Made by a program: the position numbers and the translations under genes
Notes under the pieces: model-generated
Told to the model about the DNA's origin: nothing
What the model saw: only the letters and a program-made list of their open reading frames with translations
Database searches by the model: none
Assembly (NCBI GenBank): GCA_934281565.1
Contig: CAKQXI010000003.1
Coordinates: 1-55,629 of the forward strand
Source: an uncultured Prevotella sp.
GTDB lineage: Bacteria > Bacteroidota > Bacteroidia > Bacteroidales > Bacteroidaceae
Direction of reading: 5' to 3'
DNA length: 55,629 bases
In this document: positions 7,966 through 15,435 of the stretch, one piece after another
Position numbering within the stretch: position 1 is the first letter of the stretch
Layout: each line of letters begins with the position of its first letter

Positions 7966-9267
7966 ATGAATATTTCAGAACTCTATCAGATTTATCTTAA
8001 GCACCCTGTGATTACCACAGATAGCCGTGACTGTCCCAAGGACAGCATCTTCCTGGCATTAAAAGGTGCTTCGTTCAATGGCAACCAGTTTGCCGACATG
8101 GCTTTGGAAAAAGGTTGTGCCTATGTAATCATAGATGAGAAAGAGTATGCCAAGGAAAGTGACGAGCGTTATATCCTTGTGGATGACTGTCTCACGACTT
8201 TTAAGGAACTTGCTCGCGAACATCGGCGTCACTTCAACATCCCAGTAGTGGGAATTACGGGAACCAATGGCAAGACCACAACCAAAGAATTGGTTTCTGC
8301 CGTACTTACGGAGAAATTCAACGTCATGTTCACACAAGGCAATTTCAACAATGACGTCGGAGTTCCAAAGACTTTATTCCGCCTGTCCCCTGAGCATGAA
8401 ATCGCCGTTGTCGAAATGGGTGCTTCCCATCCTGGCGACATCAAGAAGCTTGTGGAATACGTAGAACCAACCTGTGGCATGATTACCAATGTGGGGCGTG
8501 CCCACCTACAAGGTTTTGGAAGTTTCGAGGGAGTAAAGAAGACCAAAGGTGAGCTTTATGATTTCCTTGCTGCCCATGATGCACTCGTATTTATCAATGC
8601 CGACAATGAGCATCTTATGCAAATGGCTGAAGAACGCAACATCAACCGCCTCATTTGCTATGGCAAGAGTGAAGATTGTGACATTTGGGGAGAAGTTGTT
8701 TCTTGTGCTCCTTTCCTTAAGTTCCGATGGCGTACAGATGACTTTGAGTGGCATGAGGTACAAACTCATCTCATAGGCTCTTACAACATTGACAATATGC
8801 TTGCCGCCATCAGCATTGGCCTTCACTTCGATGTGAAACCTCAACAGATTGACCATGCGCTCGAGAATTATATCCCCAGCAACAATCGTTCCCAACTGGA
8901 AGAAACCAAATATAACAAACTAATTGTGGATGCTTACAACGCCAATCCATCAAGCATGGCGGCGGCGATAGAGAACTTCCGTGTCATGGATGTTCCAAAC
9001 AAGATGGCTATTCTCGGACAAATGGGAGAATTGGGCACTGTAAGCCATATAGAGCATCAGAAAGTCGTAGACCAACTGAAAGCCGCAGGTTTAGAAAACG
9101 TATGGCTCGTTGGCGACGAGTTCGAGAAGATAGATTGCAACTATCGTAAGTTCAAGGATGTAGAGGAAGTGAAAGCCGCCATCAAGGAACAACAGCCACA
9201 AGACCATTACATTCTCATCAAAGGAAGCAATAGCGTAAAGCTGTTCCAAGTTCCAGAATTATTATAG
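7966..9267 (+). CDS. murF: UDP-N-acetylmuramoyl-tripeptide--D-alanyl-D-alanine ligase
   Basis: ATP-dependent cytosolic Mur ligase that adds D-Ala-D-Ala to the UDP-MurNAc tripeptide in peptidoglycan synthesis. 433 residues. The N-terminal Mur domain (TTDSRDCPKDSIFLALKG) is followed by the ATP-binding loop GITGTNGKTTT at residues 96-106. GNFNNDVGVPKTL, EMGASHPGDI and NVGRAHLQGFGS are typical of MurF. The C-terminal domain has DAYNANPSSM and ILGQMGELG. It stands alone, away from a dcw cluster. MurF suits the motifs better than MurE. Confidence 0.93.
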   Translation: MNISELYQIYLKHPVITTDSRDCPKDSIFLALKGASFNGNQFADMALEKGCAYVIIDEKEYAKESDERYILVDDCLTTFKELAREHRRHFNIPVVGITGTNGKTTTKELVSAVLTEKFNVMFTQGNFNNDVGVPKTLFRLSPEHEIAVVEMGASHPGDIKKLVEYVEPTCGMITNVGRAHLQGFGSFEGVKKTKGELYDFLAAHDALVFINADNEHLMQMAEERNINRLICYGKSEDCDIWGEVVSCAPFLKFRWRTDDFEWHEVQTHLIGSYNIDNMLAAISIGLHFDVKPQQIDHALENYIPSNNRSQLEETKYNKLIVDAYNANPSSMAAAIENFRVMDVPNKMAILGQMGELGTVSHIEHQKVVDQLKAAGLENVWLVGDEFEKIDCNYRKFKDVEEVKAAIKEQQPQDHYILIKGSNSVKLFQVPELL

Positions 9268-9284
9268 AATTCAAATTTCGTATG

Positions 9285-9341
9285 GAAGTTAAAGAAGTTA
9301 TAGAATTTAAATTCTCTATATTCTATAACTTCTTTAACTTC
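9285..9341. terminator. Long inverted repeat between murF and pdxT (probable bidirectional terminator)
   Basis: A perfect 22-bp stem (9285-9306 with 9320-9341) with a 13-base loop lies between convergent genes. The arms are built from 9-nt units (GAAGTTAAA, GAAGTTATA, GAATTTAAA). A related unit series recurs at 53129-53152. U-runs are weak, so it could be an mRNA-end stabiliser rather than a classical terminator. Confidence 0.65.
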
Positions 9342-9351
9342 TATATAAATC

Positions 9352-9921
9352 CTACCCCTTGCACATTTCCAAGAAATACTTATGTATCTCAAGGCTGTCA
9401 TTCAGCTCTGGGTGGAAAGCTGTGACAAGTTGCTTACCTTGGCGAGCTGCCACAATCTTACCCTCTACCTCGGCAAGCACCTCTGCATCACCCCATACTT
9501 CCTTGATATAAGGAGCACGAATGAAAGTCATCGGAACATTGCCCTCAATACCTTTCATCGGAGCCTCCACATAGAAGCTACCGAGCTGACGACCATAGGC
9601 ATTGCGCAAAGCCGTAATATCCATGGAGGCAATACGATGGCTTGGCTCACCCTCTATCTTCTTGGCAAGAAGTATCAAGCCTGCACAAGTTCCATATACT
9701 GGAAGACCAGCAGCTATCGCTTCTTTCACTGGTTCCATCAAGCCTAATTCATTCAAGAGCTTCGCCTGGGTGGTACTCTCACCACCTGGGATGATAAGAC
9801 CATCCTTAGGTTGGTCCCAGTCCTTCAACTGACGAATCTCAAAACTATCTACACTGAGCTGAGCCAACTTCTGGCGATGCTCGGCAAAGGCACCTTGTAA
9901 TGCTAATACTGCAATATTCAT
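9352..9921 (-). CDS. pdxT: Pyridoxal 5'-phosphate synthase glutaminase subunit PdxT
   Basis: Class I glutamine amidotransferase that passes ammonia to PdxS for PLP synthesis. 189 residues, standard length. GALQGAFAEH-like N-terminus (ALQGAFAEHRQKL), oxyanion motif GGESTTQ, nucleophile cysteine in YGTCAGLILLA, and catalytic His-Glu in TAFHPELNDS. The start overlaps the pdxS stop by one base (TAATG), so the two are translationally coupled, as expected for subunits of one complex. Confidence 0.97.
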   Translation of the reverse strand: MNIAVLALQGAFAEHRQKLAQLSVDSFEIRQLKDWDQPKDGLIIPGGESTTQAKLLNELGLMEPVKEAIAAGLPVYGTCAGLILLAKKIEGEPSHRIASMDITALRNAYGRQLGSFYVEAPMKGIEGNVPMTFIRAPYIKEVWGDAEVLAEVEGKIVAARQGKQLVTAFHPELNDSLEIHKYFLEMCKG

Positions 9922-10796
9922 TACTTACCTCTTTCTGCCATCAAAAGCGCAATTTCCTGCTCATTGATACCAACCATAGCCTCACCAAGATCCTCGCTCA
10001 ACTCAGCCAACATCTTAGGGTCATTATAGTTAGTAACAGCCTTTACGATAGCCTGGGCACGCTTGGCAGGATTACCACTCTTGAAGATACCAGAACCTAC
10101 GAATACGCCCTCAGCACCAAGCTGCATCATCAAAGCAGCATCAGCTGGAGTAGCCACACCACCTGCTGCGAAGTTTACTACTGGCAACTTTCCGTTCTCA
10201 TGAACGTACTTAACCAACTCGTAAGGAGCCTGCAACTGCTTAGCTGCCTCATAAAGTTCGTCCTCGCTCATAGAAGTCAAACGCTTGATCTCGCTCTGCA
10301 TCATACGCATATGGGTAACAGCCTGAACTACATCACCAGTACCAGGCTCACCTTTGGTACGAATCATCGTAGCACCCTCGGCGATACGGCGCAGAGCCTC
10401 ACCCAAGTTCTTTGCACCACAAACGAATGGCACATCAAACTTAGTCTTGTCGATATGATATACGTTATCTGCTGGAGAAAGCACCTCGCTCTCATCGATA
10501 TAGTCGATTTCGATAGCCTGAAGAATCTGAGCCTCAGCGAAGTGACCGATACGGCACTTAGCCATAACAGGGATAGAGACTGCCTCCTGAATACCCTTGA
10601 TCATCTTTGGGTCGCTCATACGAGATACACCACCTGCTGCACGAATATCAGCTGGAATACGTTCCAAAGCCATTACTGCGCAAGCACCTGCTGCCTCGGC
10701 AATCTTTGCCTGTTCTGGAGTTGTTACATCCATAATCACACCACCCTTGAGCATCTGAGCCAAGTTGCGGTTCAATTCTTGTCTATTTTCTGCCAT
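9921..10796 (-). CDS. pdxS: Pyridoxal 5'-phosphate synthase subunit PdxS
   Basis: Builds PLP from ribose 5-phosphate, glyceraldehyde 3-phosphate and ammonia in a dodecameric TIM-barrel complex with PdxT. 291 residues. Conserved segments include LKGGVIMDVTTPEQA (with the substrate-binding Asp), ALERIPADIRAAGGVSRMSDP, VMAKCRIGHF, IDESEVLSPAD and FVCGAKNLGEALRRI, and the catalytic lysines sit in these blocks. It is the first gene of the pdxST unit; 309 bases upstream separate it from the regulator-like fusion gene. Confidence 0.98.
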   Translation of the reverse strand: MAENRQELNRNLAQMLKGGVIMDVTTPEQAKIAEAAGACAVMALERIPADIRAAGGVSRMSDPKMIKGIQEAVSIPVMAKCRIGHFAEAQILQAIEIDYIDESEVLSPADNVYHIDKTKFDVPFVCGAKNLGEALRRIAEGATMIRTKGEPGTGDVVQAVTHMRMMQSEIKRLTSMSEDELYEAAKQLQAPYELVKYVHENGKLPVVNFAAGGVATPADAALMMQLGAEGVFVGSGIFKSGNPAKRAQAIVKAVTNYNDPKMLAELSEDLGEAMVGINEQEIALLMAERGK

Positions 10797-10825
10797 AATT
10801 CTATTGTTTTATTGTTATTTGGCTG

Positions 10826-10833
10826 CAAAGGAA
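10826..10833 (-). promoter_or_regulatory. Candidate -7 element for pdxST
   Basis: TTCCTTTG on the minus strand differs from TAnnTTTG at one fixed position and is followed by GCAGCC, a frequent extension. A T-rich stretch lies about 19 bases upstream in place of a clear TTTG. The weak promoter would be consistent with dependence on an activator bound at the repeats further upstream. Confidence 0.4.
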
Positions 10834-10936
10834 ATGTTTTTTGCCGAAATACAGAAAAAAAGTTCCGATTATTATAAACTTTACATCATTTTGTATAAAA
10901 TGACGGCCCAAGAAAGTATATTCTTTTGCTCTCATT

Positions 10937-10982
10937 TTATATATTATGGAAGTGTCATATTATATATTATGGAGGTATCATA
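10937..10982. repeat. Two tandem 23-nt repeats upstream of pdxS
   Basis: Copies at 10937-10959 and 10960-10982 share the core TATATATTATGGA followed by RGTRTCATA; they differ at only two of 23 positions. They lie in the 309-base gap between pdxS and the ThiD-AraC fusion gene and continue towards a second 23-nt series. Confidence 0.8.
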
Positions 10983-10987
10983 ATATA

Positions 10988-11113
10988 CTTTATATAGGTC
11001 TAATGAAGTACTGTCTTACCCCTATATAAAATACTTCGTTAGGTCTATATAAAGCACTTCATTAGACCTATATAAAGTGCTTCGTTAGACCTAAAGGAAG
11101 TACTTTCAGAAAG
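10988..11113. repeat. Second 23-nt repeat series with one inverted copy
   Basis: Three tandem 23-nt units at 11022-11044, 11045-11067 and 11068-11090 share CTATATAAA followed by CTTCRTTAG. A degenerate fourth unit at 11091-11113 overlaps the end of the fusion gene. An inverted copy lies at 10988-11013, so the series can also form a long hairpin. The 23-nt period and its place upstream of pdxS suggest an operator array; the units are contiguous with no spacers, so this is not CRISPR. Nothing else was seen in the 309-base gap except the pdxS promoter candidate. Confidence 0.8.
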
Positions 11114-12077
11114 CATCATGACGGAATTGGCTGGGGGTAACACCCTTCATTTTCTTGAAGAACTTAGTAAGATGCGCTTGAGATGAGAAACCGAAGATAT
11201 TAGCGATTTCCTGCACTGTATGAGTCGTAGTGGTCAACTCTCGCTCTATCTCCTTGACAATATATTCATCGATGATGGCTTTCGGTGTCTTGCCCGATAT
11301 ACGACGGGTAACCTGAGCAAGGTAACGACTGCTCACATTGAGCTGGTCGGCATAGAAATGCACATCGCTGTAAGTGCGACAAAAGTTGACCACTTGCGAT
11401 ATGAATTGGTTATAAAGCTCTGGACTCCTACCCTGCAGATTACTTTCTCGTGCCAGTTCCACATTGATAAAGTCACGAGCCATAGCCAAGGCTTGCTCCA
11501 TCGCCTTGCCTTGGTTCAGATATACCGCAAGGGCGGACGAGAACCGATTGGTCAATCCATGTGAGTTCTCATTGTCAAGCATGAACACATTCAAGCCTTT
11601 TCCCTCTGCTATCCTCAACTGCTTGGTATCTTGCAAGATGATGTCATTCTCTTTCTTCCTTGCCACGATGACGGAGCACAAAGGCAACAGACGATATTTG
11701 ATTTGGCTCACCACATCCTCGGTCATCAGTGCATCGTCATTGCTTGACCAAATGGCAGGGGCATAGATGATATAATCGGGACGATACTTTGTGAGCGCAT
11801 CTATCACTACATCCAAGGTCTCGACCTTACGAATCATACCCACCTTGACTATCGTAGGTTGAATATCATTCATGATGGCTTCTATCTGTCCCGACACTAT
11901 CTCGGCAGGAACATCAAAGAATTCCTGGATACCCAAGGTATTCTGCACTGTGATGGAAGTAATCGCAGAAACGGCATAGCCTCCCAACTCGGATATTGTC
12001 TTAATATCCGCTTGCACGCCCGAACCACCTGTACTGTCGGAACCTGTAATGGTCAATATCGGTTGAATGGTCTTCAT
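11106..12077 (-). CDS. ThiD/PdxK-like pseudokinase fused to AraC-type DNA-binding domain
   Basis: 323 residues in two parts. Residues 4-205 align by eye with ThiD/ThiD-like pyridoxal kinases: TITGSDSTGGSGVQADIKT, then SITVQNTLGIQ and VKVGMI. Pocket positions (G12, D24, V44, Q45, M81) are kept. Catalytic features are lost: the Asp of the DPVM motif is Ala106, TPN is absent, the KGG segment is absent, and the HGTGCT anion-hole/catalytic-base motif reads HGLTNR (173-178). Residues 218-323 form an AraC/XylS double helix-turn-helix (DQLNVSSRYLAQVTRRISG and ANIFGFSSQAHLTKFFKKM). I infer a vitamer-sensing regulator, probably of pdxST, which lies downstream in the same direction. A thiamine-precursor ligand is the main alternative. 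Confidence 0.85.
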   Translation of the reverse strand: MKTIQPILTITGSDSTGGSGVQADIKTISELGGYAVSAITSITVQNTLGIQEFFDVPAEIVSGQIEAIMNDIQPTIVKVGMIRKVETLDVVIDALTKYRPDYIIYAPAIWSSNDDALMTEDVVSQIKYRLLPLCSVIVARKKENDIILQDTKQLRIAEGKGLNVFMLDNENSHGLTNRFSSALAVYLNQGKAMEQALAMARDFINVELARESNLQGRSPELYNQFISQVVNFCRTYSDVHFYADQLNVSSRYLAQVTRRISGKTPKAIIDEYIVKEIERELTTTTHTVQEIANIFGFSSQAHLTKFFKKMKGVTPSQFRHDAF

Positions 12078-12084
12078 ACGACTG

Positions 12085-12092
12085 CAAAATTA
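12085..12092 (-). promoter_or_regulatory. -7 element of the fusion regulator gene
   Basis: TAATTTTG on the minus strand matches TAnnTTTG. It ends only 7 bases before the ATG, so the transcript would start at or beside the start codon (leaderless). Confidence 0.5.
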
Positions 12093-12160
12093 CAAAATAT
12101 CATTGAAATTACATCATTACTGCTTATATATTTGGATTTTCATTAAAAAAGTCATCTATA

Positions 12161-12192
12161 TTTGGCTATGTCGTAGATTGTTTTTACCTTTG
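12161..12192 (+). promoter_or_regulatory. Promoter of the SGNH hydrolase gene
   Basis: TTTG (12161-12164), 20-base spacer, TACCTTTG (12185-12192). The first ATG is at 12198, so the mRNA is expected to be leaderless or to have a leader of only a few bases. It diverges from the fusion regulator promoter. Confidence 0.7.
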
Positions 12193-12197
12193 CCGCC

Positions 12198-13391
12198 ATG
12201 ATGAAAAAGATTATTGCTTTGATTGTATTGTTCTGCGCAATAATGACACACGCCACTGCACAGAATTGGATAGGAACTTGGGCTACGGCTCCACAAACTG
12301 TCGTAAAGGCTTATATGCCTTACAACAATAATATGACAAACCGATCGGTAAGGCAAATCGTGAAAGTATCGATTGGTGGAGATGTCATCCGACTGAAACT
12401 TAGCAACATATATAGTATGCAACCAGTCGTTATCCGCTCTGTCTATATTGCCCACGCCAAGGATTCTTTTGCCATTGATGCCAAGACTGCTAAATACTTG
12501 AAGTTTGGTGACAGCTATAAGGCTACCATTCCTGCGGGAAAATCCATTGTGAGCGATGCCTTGGCGTTTAACCTCAAGAACTTGGAGCGAGTGGCTATCA
12601 CCATCAACTATACTTCCGCCCCTACCGTTCCTACCGTCCACATGGGTTCTCGCACTACCTCTTATATCATGAAAGGCGTGACGAACGCCCATTCGGACTT
12701 TAGCAAGGCTTTTCGGGAAAACCATTGGTACAACATCAGTGGCATCGATGTATATACCATGAGAACGGACATGAATGCCATCGCCATCATAGGGAACTCC
12801 ATCACCGATGGCAAAGGAACAACAGACAATGGACAGAACAGATGGCCTGACATCATGTCGGATATGCTTCAATTGAAATATAAGATTACCAACCTTGGGA
12901 TCCTAAACCTTGGGATTGGCAACAACCGAGTTACCGTACCTGGAGGTTTTGGTACCTTGGCAAAGGAACGCTTTGACAGAGACATCCTTGGTCAAGCTGG
13001 AGTAAAGAAAGTTATCATCTTTGAAGGGGTGAATGACATAGGAGCTGCGAGAGGTAACAGTGAGGTCATAGCCCGCCAACTTATCGAATGTTACCAAGTC
13101 ATGATAAGAAAAGCAAAAGCCCACCAAATGAAAGTATATCTTGCTACCATCACACCATTCAGAGGTGCTGGCTATTACACTCCATTCCATGAAGCAGCAC
13201 GCCAAACAGTCAATGAATGGATACGCAGCCAAGCTAAAAATGTAAATGGTATTCTTGATTTCGCAAAATTATTACAAGACCCTATGGACGACCGTCGTAT
13301 GAAACGAGAATACCAAAGTGGAGACTGGCTACATCCGAACCCTGCAGGCTATAAGCTCATGGGAGAATATGCCGCAGGAATTCTGAAATAG
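12198..13391 (+). CDS. Secreted SGNH/GDSL hydrolase family protein
   Basis: 397 residues with a Sec signal peptide (about residues 1-21, ending HATAQ), so periplasmic or exported. The C-terminal half is an SGNH esterase/lipase: block I IGNSITDGKG with the nucleophile Ser, block III GVNDIG with the Asn, and block V DWLHPNPAGY with the Asp-His pair. The N-terminal ~170 residues form a beta-rich region often seen in GDSL esterases of Bacteroidetes. The substrate is unknown; acetyl groups on glycans are plausible. Two consecutive ATGs (12198, 12201) are possible starts. Confidence 0.88.
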   Translation: MMKKIIALIVLFCAIMTHATAQNWIGTWATAPQTVVKAYMPYNNNMTNRSVRQIVKVSIGGDVIRLKLSNIYSMQPVVIRSVYIAHAKDSFAIDAKTAKYLKFGDSYKATIPAGKSIVSDALAFNLKNLERVAITINYTSAPTVPTVHMGSRTTSYIMKGVTNAHSDFSKAFRENHWYNISGIDVYTMRTDMNAIAIIGNSITDGKGTTDNGQNRWPDIMSDMLQLKYKITNLGILNLGIGNNRVTVPGGFGTLAKERFDRDILGQAGVKKVIIFEGVNDIGAARGNSEVIARQLIECYQVMIRKAKAHQMKVYLATITPFRGAGYYTPFHEAARQTVNEWIRSQAKNVNGILDFAKLLQDPMDDRRMKREYQSGDWLHPNPAGYKLMGEYAAGILK

Positions 13392-13402
13392 CACCATATT
13401 AT

Positions 13403-13969
13403 TTATCGTAATACTATCTTACAGTTATCAAGACTTTCGATGGTTGCAAGTGCCTCATAACGAATGCCATTCTGACGGAGCACATCGCCACCATGCTGGA
13501 AAGCCTTCTCAATGATGAAGCCCATGCCCTCAATCGTAGCACCAGCTTGACGGCACAAGTCCATCACGCCTTTGGAGGCATTGCCATTGGCGAGGAAATC
13601 ATCAATGAACAACACATGATCATCCTTGCTCAAGAAACTTGCACTGACACATACGGTATAGTCCTGGTCCTTGGTAAAGGAGTGGACCACGGAAACCAAA
13701 CGGTCGGTCATGGTCTTTGGAGTCTTCTTCTTGATGAATACCACAGGCAACTTCAACAGGTAACCCACCAAGATAGCAGGAGCGATACCGCTCGCCTCTA
13801 TCGTAACAATCTTGTTGATTGGAGTATCCTTGAACAGTCGCACGAACTCCTTTGCCAAGTCCATCATCAACACAGGATCCATCTGATGGTTCACGAAACT
13901 ATCCACCTTTAGGATTCCACCAGGAAAGCATTTGCCTTCCTTCATAATTCTTTCCTTCAATAAATCCAT
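13403..13969 (-). CDS. xpt: Xanthine phosphoribosyltransferase
   Basis: Salvages xanthine to XMP using PRPP. 188 residues, normal for Xpt. The N-terminus contains FPGGILKVDSFVNHQMDP, typical of the family. The PRPP loop is VLFIDDFLANGNA, and TIEASGIAPAI lies earlier. It starts 2 bases after the permease gene ends, so uptake and phosphoribosylation are encoded as one unit. It converges on the SGNH gene with only 11 bases between the stops. Confidence 0.95.
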   Translation of the reverse strand: MDLLKERIMKEGKCFPGGILKVDSFVNHQMDPVLMMDLAKEFVRLFKDTPINKIVTIEASGIAPAILVGYLLKLPVVFIKKKTPKTMTDRLVSVVHSFTKDQDYTVCVSASFLSKDDHVLFIDDFLANGNASKGVMDLCRQAGATIEGMGFIIEKAFQHGGDVLRQNGIRYEALATIESLDNCKIVLR

Positions 13970-13971
13970 CC

Positions 13972-15330
13972 TTACTTGAATTTAATATGTTCTTTCTCGT
14001 TTGTACTACCAAAGCCATTCAATATGATATTTGCTATGATGGCTACCAATCCACCTGTAGTGATACCACTGGAGAAAATGGTACGGACACTATCTGGCAT
14101 ATCCTGCAACACACTGGGCATCAATTCCACGCCCAAGCCGAAAGACAAGCTACAAGCCAACACGAGGATAGCTTTACGGTCAAGTTCTTGGGAAGCAACG
14201 ATGCGCACACCTGCGGCTGCTACCGTACCAAACATCAAGAGTGTCGCGCCTCCCAATACTGGCGAAGGCATCAAGGAGAACGCTATGCCTACAACAGGGA
14301 ACAAGCCCAACAAGACAAGCAATGCTGAGATAAAATAACCTACATATCTACTCGCTACACCCGTAAGTTGGATGATACCATTGTTCTGTGCAAAGATAGA
14401 ATTTGGGAAACTACTGAAGATACCAGCCAAAGCGGAATTGACACCATCTGCCATCACACCGCCAGAGACACGCTTCACATAGTCCTTGCCCTCCACTGGC
14501 AAGCCAGAGATCATGGAGTTTGCCGTAACATCGCCAGTTGCCTCAATAGCTGTTACCAGATAGACGATACCTATCGCTATCACAGAGGAAACATTGACTT
14601 GAAAGCCTAACTTAAACGGAATCGGCACATAGAAATTGCCCAATGTAGAAGTATCAATAGCTGTCATATCCACCATTCCCATGGCGAAAGCAGCGATATA
14701 GCCAACGACAACGCCTAAGAAGATACTGCTCATGCGCAAGTACCTATTATTGGAAATATTAAAAAGGATGACACATACCAAGACTATAGCCGCCACCAAT
14801 AAGTTCTGCATACTACCAAAGTCTGGTGCATCTGCATTACCTCCTCCACAGGCAGTGACACCAGCTTTAATCAATGTCAAGCCAATGAGCATCACGACGA
14901 TACCACTCACCAAGGGAGTTATCACTCTACGAAGATAACGGAACGTACAACTCACTATCATTTCGACAGGGGCAGCCAAGATACAAGCACCGAAGACGGT
15001 TGGCAGTCCACTAACCGTACCAATGGCAATGATAGGACCGATGAATGAGAAACTTGTGCCTTGCACACAAAGGAGTCCGCAGCCTACCTTGCCTATACGA
15101 TGGCATTGTACAAAAGTGGCAAGACCAGATGCAAAAAGAGACATGGACACAAGGAAACCCGTAAGGGCAAGGTCAAGGTTCATAGCCTTAGCTATGATGA
15201 GAGGAGGGGTAATGATTGCCACAAAGATGGCAAGTAAGTGCTGTATGGCAGCAAAGAAAGTGTCACGTAAGGGCGGTCTTTCATCTACACCATAAATCAA
15301 CCCAGGATTAGCATTTGTATGTGTATTCAT
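13972..15330 (-). CDS. NCS2 family xanthine/uracil permease
   Basis: 452 residues, strongly hydrophobic, with about 12-14 membrane helices. Family signatures include QHLLAIFVAIITPPLI near residue 30, CVQGTSFSFIGPI, and later AIEATGDVTANSMISG, which is the NCS2 signature region. The FPNSIFAQNNGIIQLTGV segment is also characteristic. The downstream xpt makes xanthine the likely main substrate. No purine riboswitch is visible in the 90 bases upstream. Confidence 0.94.
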   Translation of the reverse strand: MNTHTNANPGLIYGVDERPPLRDTFFAAIQHLLAIFVAIITPPLIIAKAMNLDLALTGFLVSMSLFASGLATFVQCHRIGKVGCGLLCVQGTSFSFIGPIIAIGTVSGLPTVFGACILAAPVEMIVSCTFRYLRRVITPLVSGIVVMLIGLTLIKAGVTACGGGNADAPDFGSMQNLLVAAIVLVCVILFNISNNRYLRMSSIFLGVVVGYIAAFAMGMVDMTAIDTSTLGNFYVPIPFKLGFQVNVSSVIAIGIVYLVTAIEATGDVTANSMISGLPVEGKDYVKRVSGGVMADGVNSALAGIFSSFPNSIFAQNNGIIQLTGVASRYVGYFISALLVLLGLFPVVGIAFSLMPSPVLGGATLLMFGTVAAAGVRIVASQELDRKAILVLACSLSFGLGVELMPSVLQDMPDSVRTIFSSGITTGGLVAIIANIILNGFGSTNEKEHIKFK

Positions 15331-15352
15331 TGCTATGATGATTTTTACGGTG

Positions 15353-15360
15353 CAAAATTA
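15353..15360 (-). promoter_or_regulatory. -7 element of the xanthine permease-xpt promoter
   Basis: TAATTTTG on the minus strand, 23 bases before the permease start. The -33 element is not clear. Confidence 0.45.
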
Positions 15361-15400
15361 ATATTTTTTTCGCAATCATGAAAGTTTCATGACTATTTAT

Positions 15401-15431
15401 TTTGCATTATCTCCAAATTAGTGTACTTTTG
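15401..15431 (+). promoter_or_regulatory. Promoter of the YqiA-HAD fusion gene
   Basis: TTTG (15401-15404), 19-base spacer, TACTTTTG (15424-15431). The start ATG at 15436 is 5 bases after the -7 box, so the message should be leaderless. A GTG at 15421 lies inside the promoter and cannot be the start. Confidence 0.8.
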
Positions 15432-15435
15432 CAGT

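Noticed and set aside
10937..11113. Short direct repeats resembling a CRISPR array
   Set aside because: The 23-nt units are directly adjacent with no unique spacers, and no cas gene is present.
15331..15435. Purine riboswitch upstream of the xanthine permease-xpt operon
   Set aside because: The leader is only about 20 bases and no three-way junction or conserved purine-aptamer core is visible.
15421..15435. GTG start for the YqiA-HAD gene
   Set aside because: It lies within the promoter; the -7 box TACTTTTG spans 15424-15431, so the ATG at 15436 is used.
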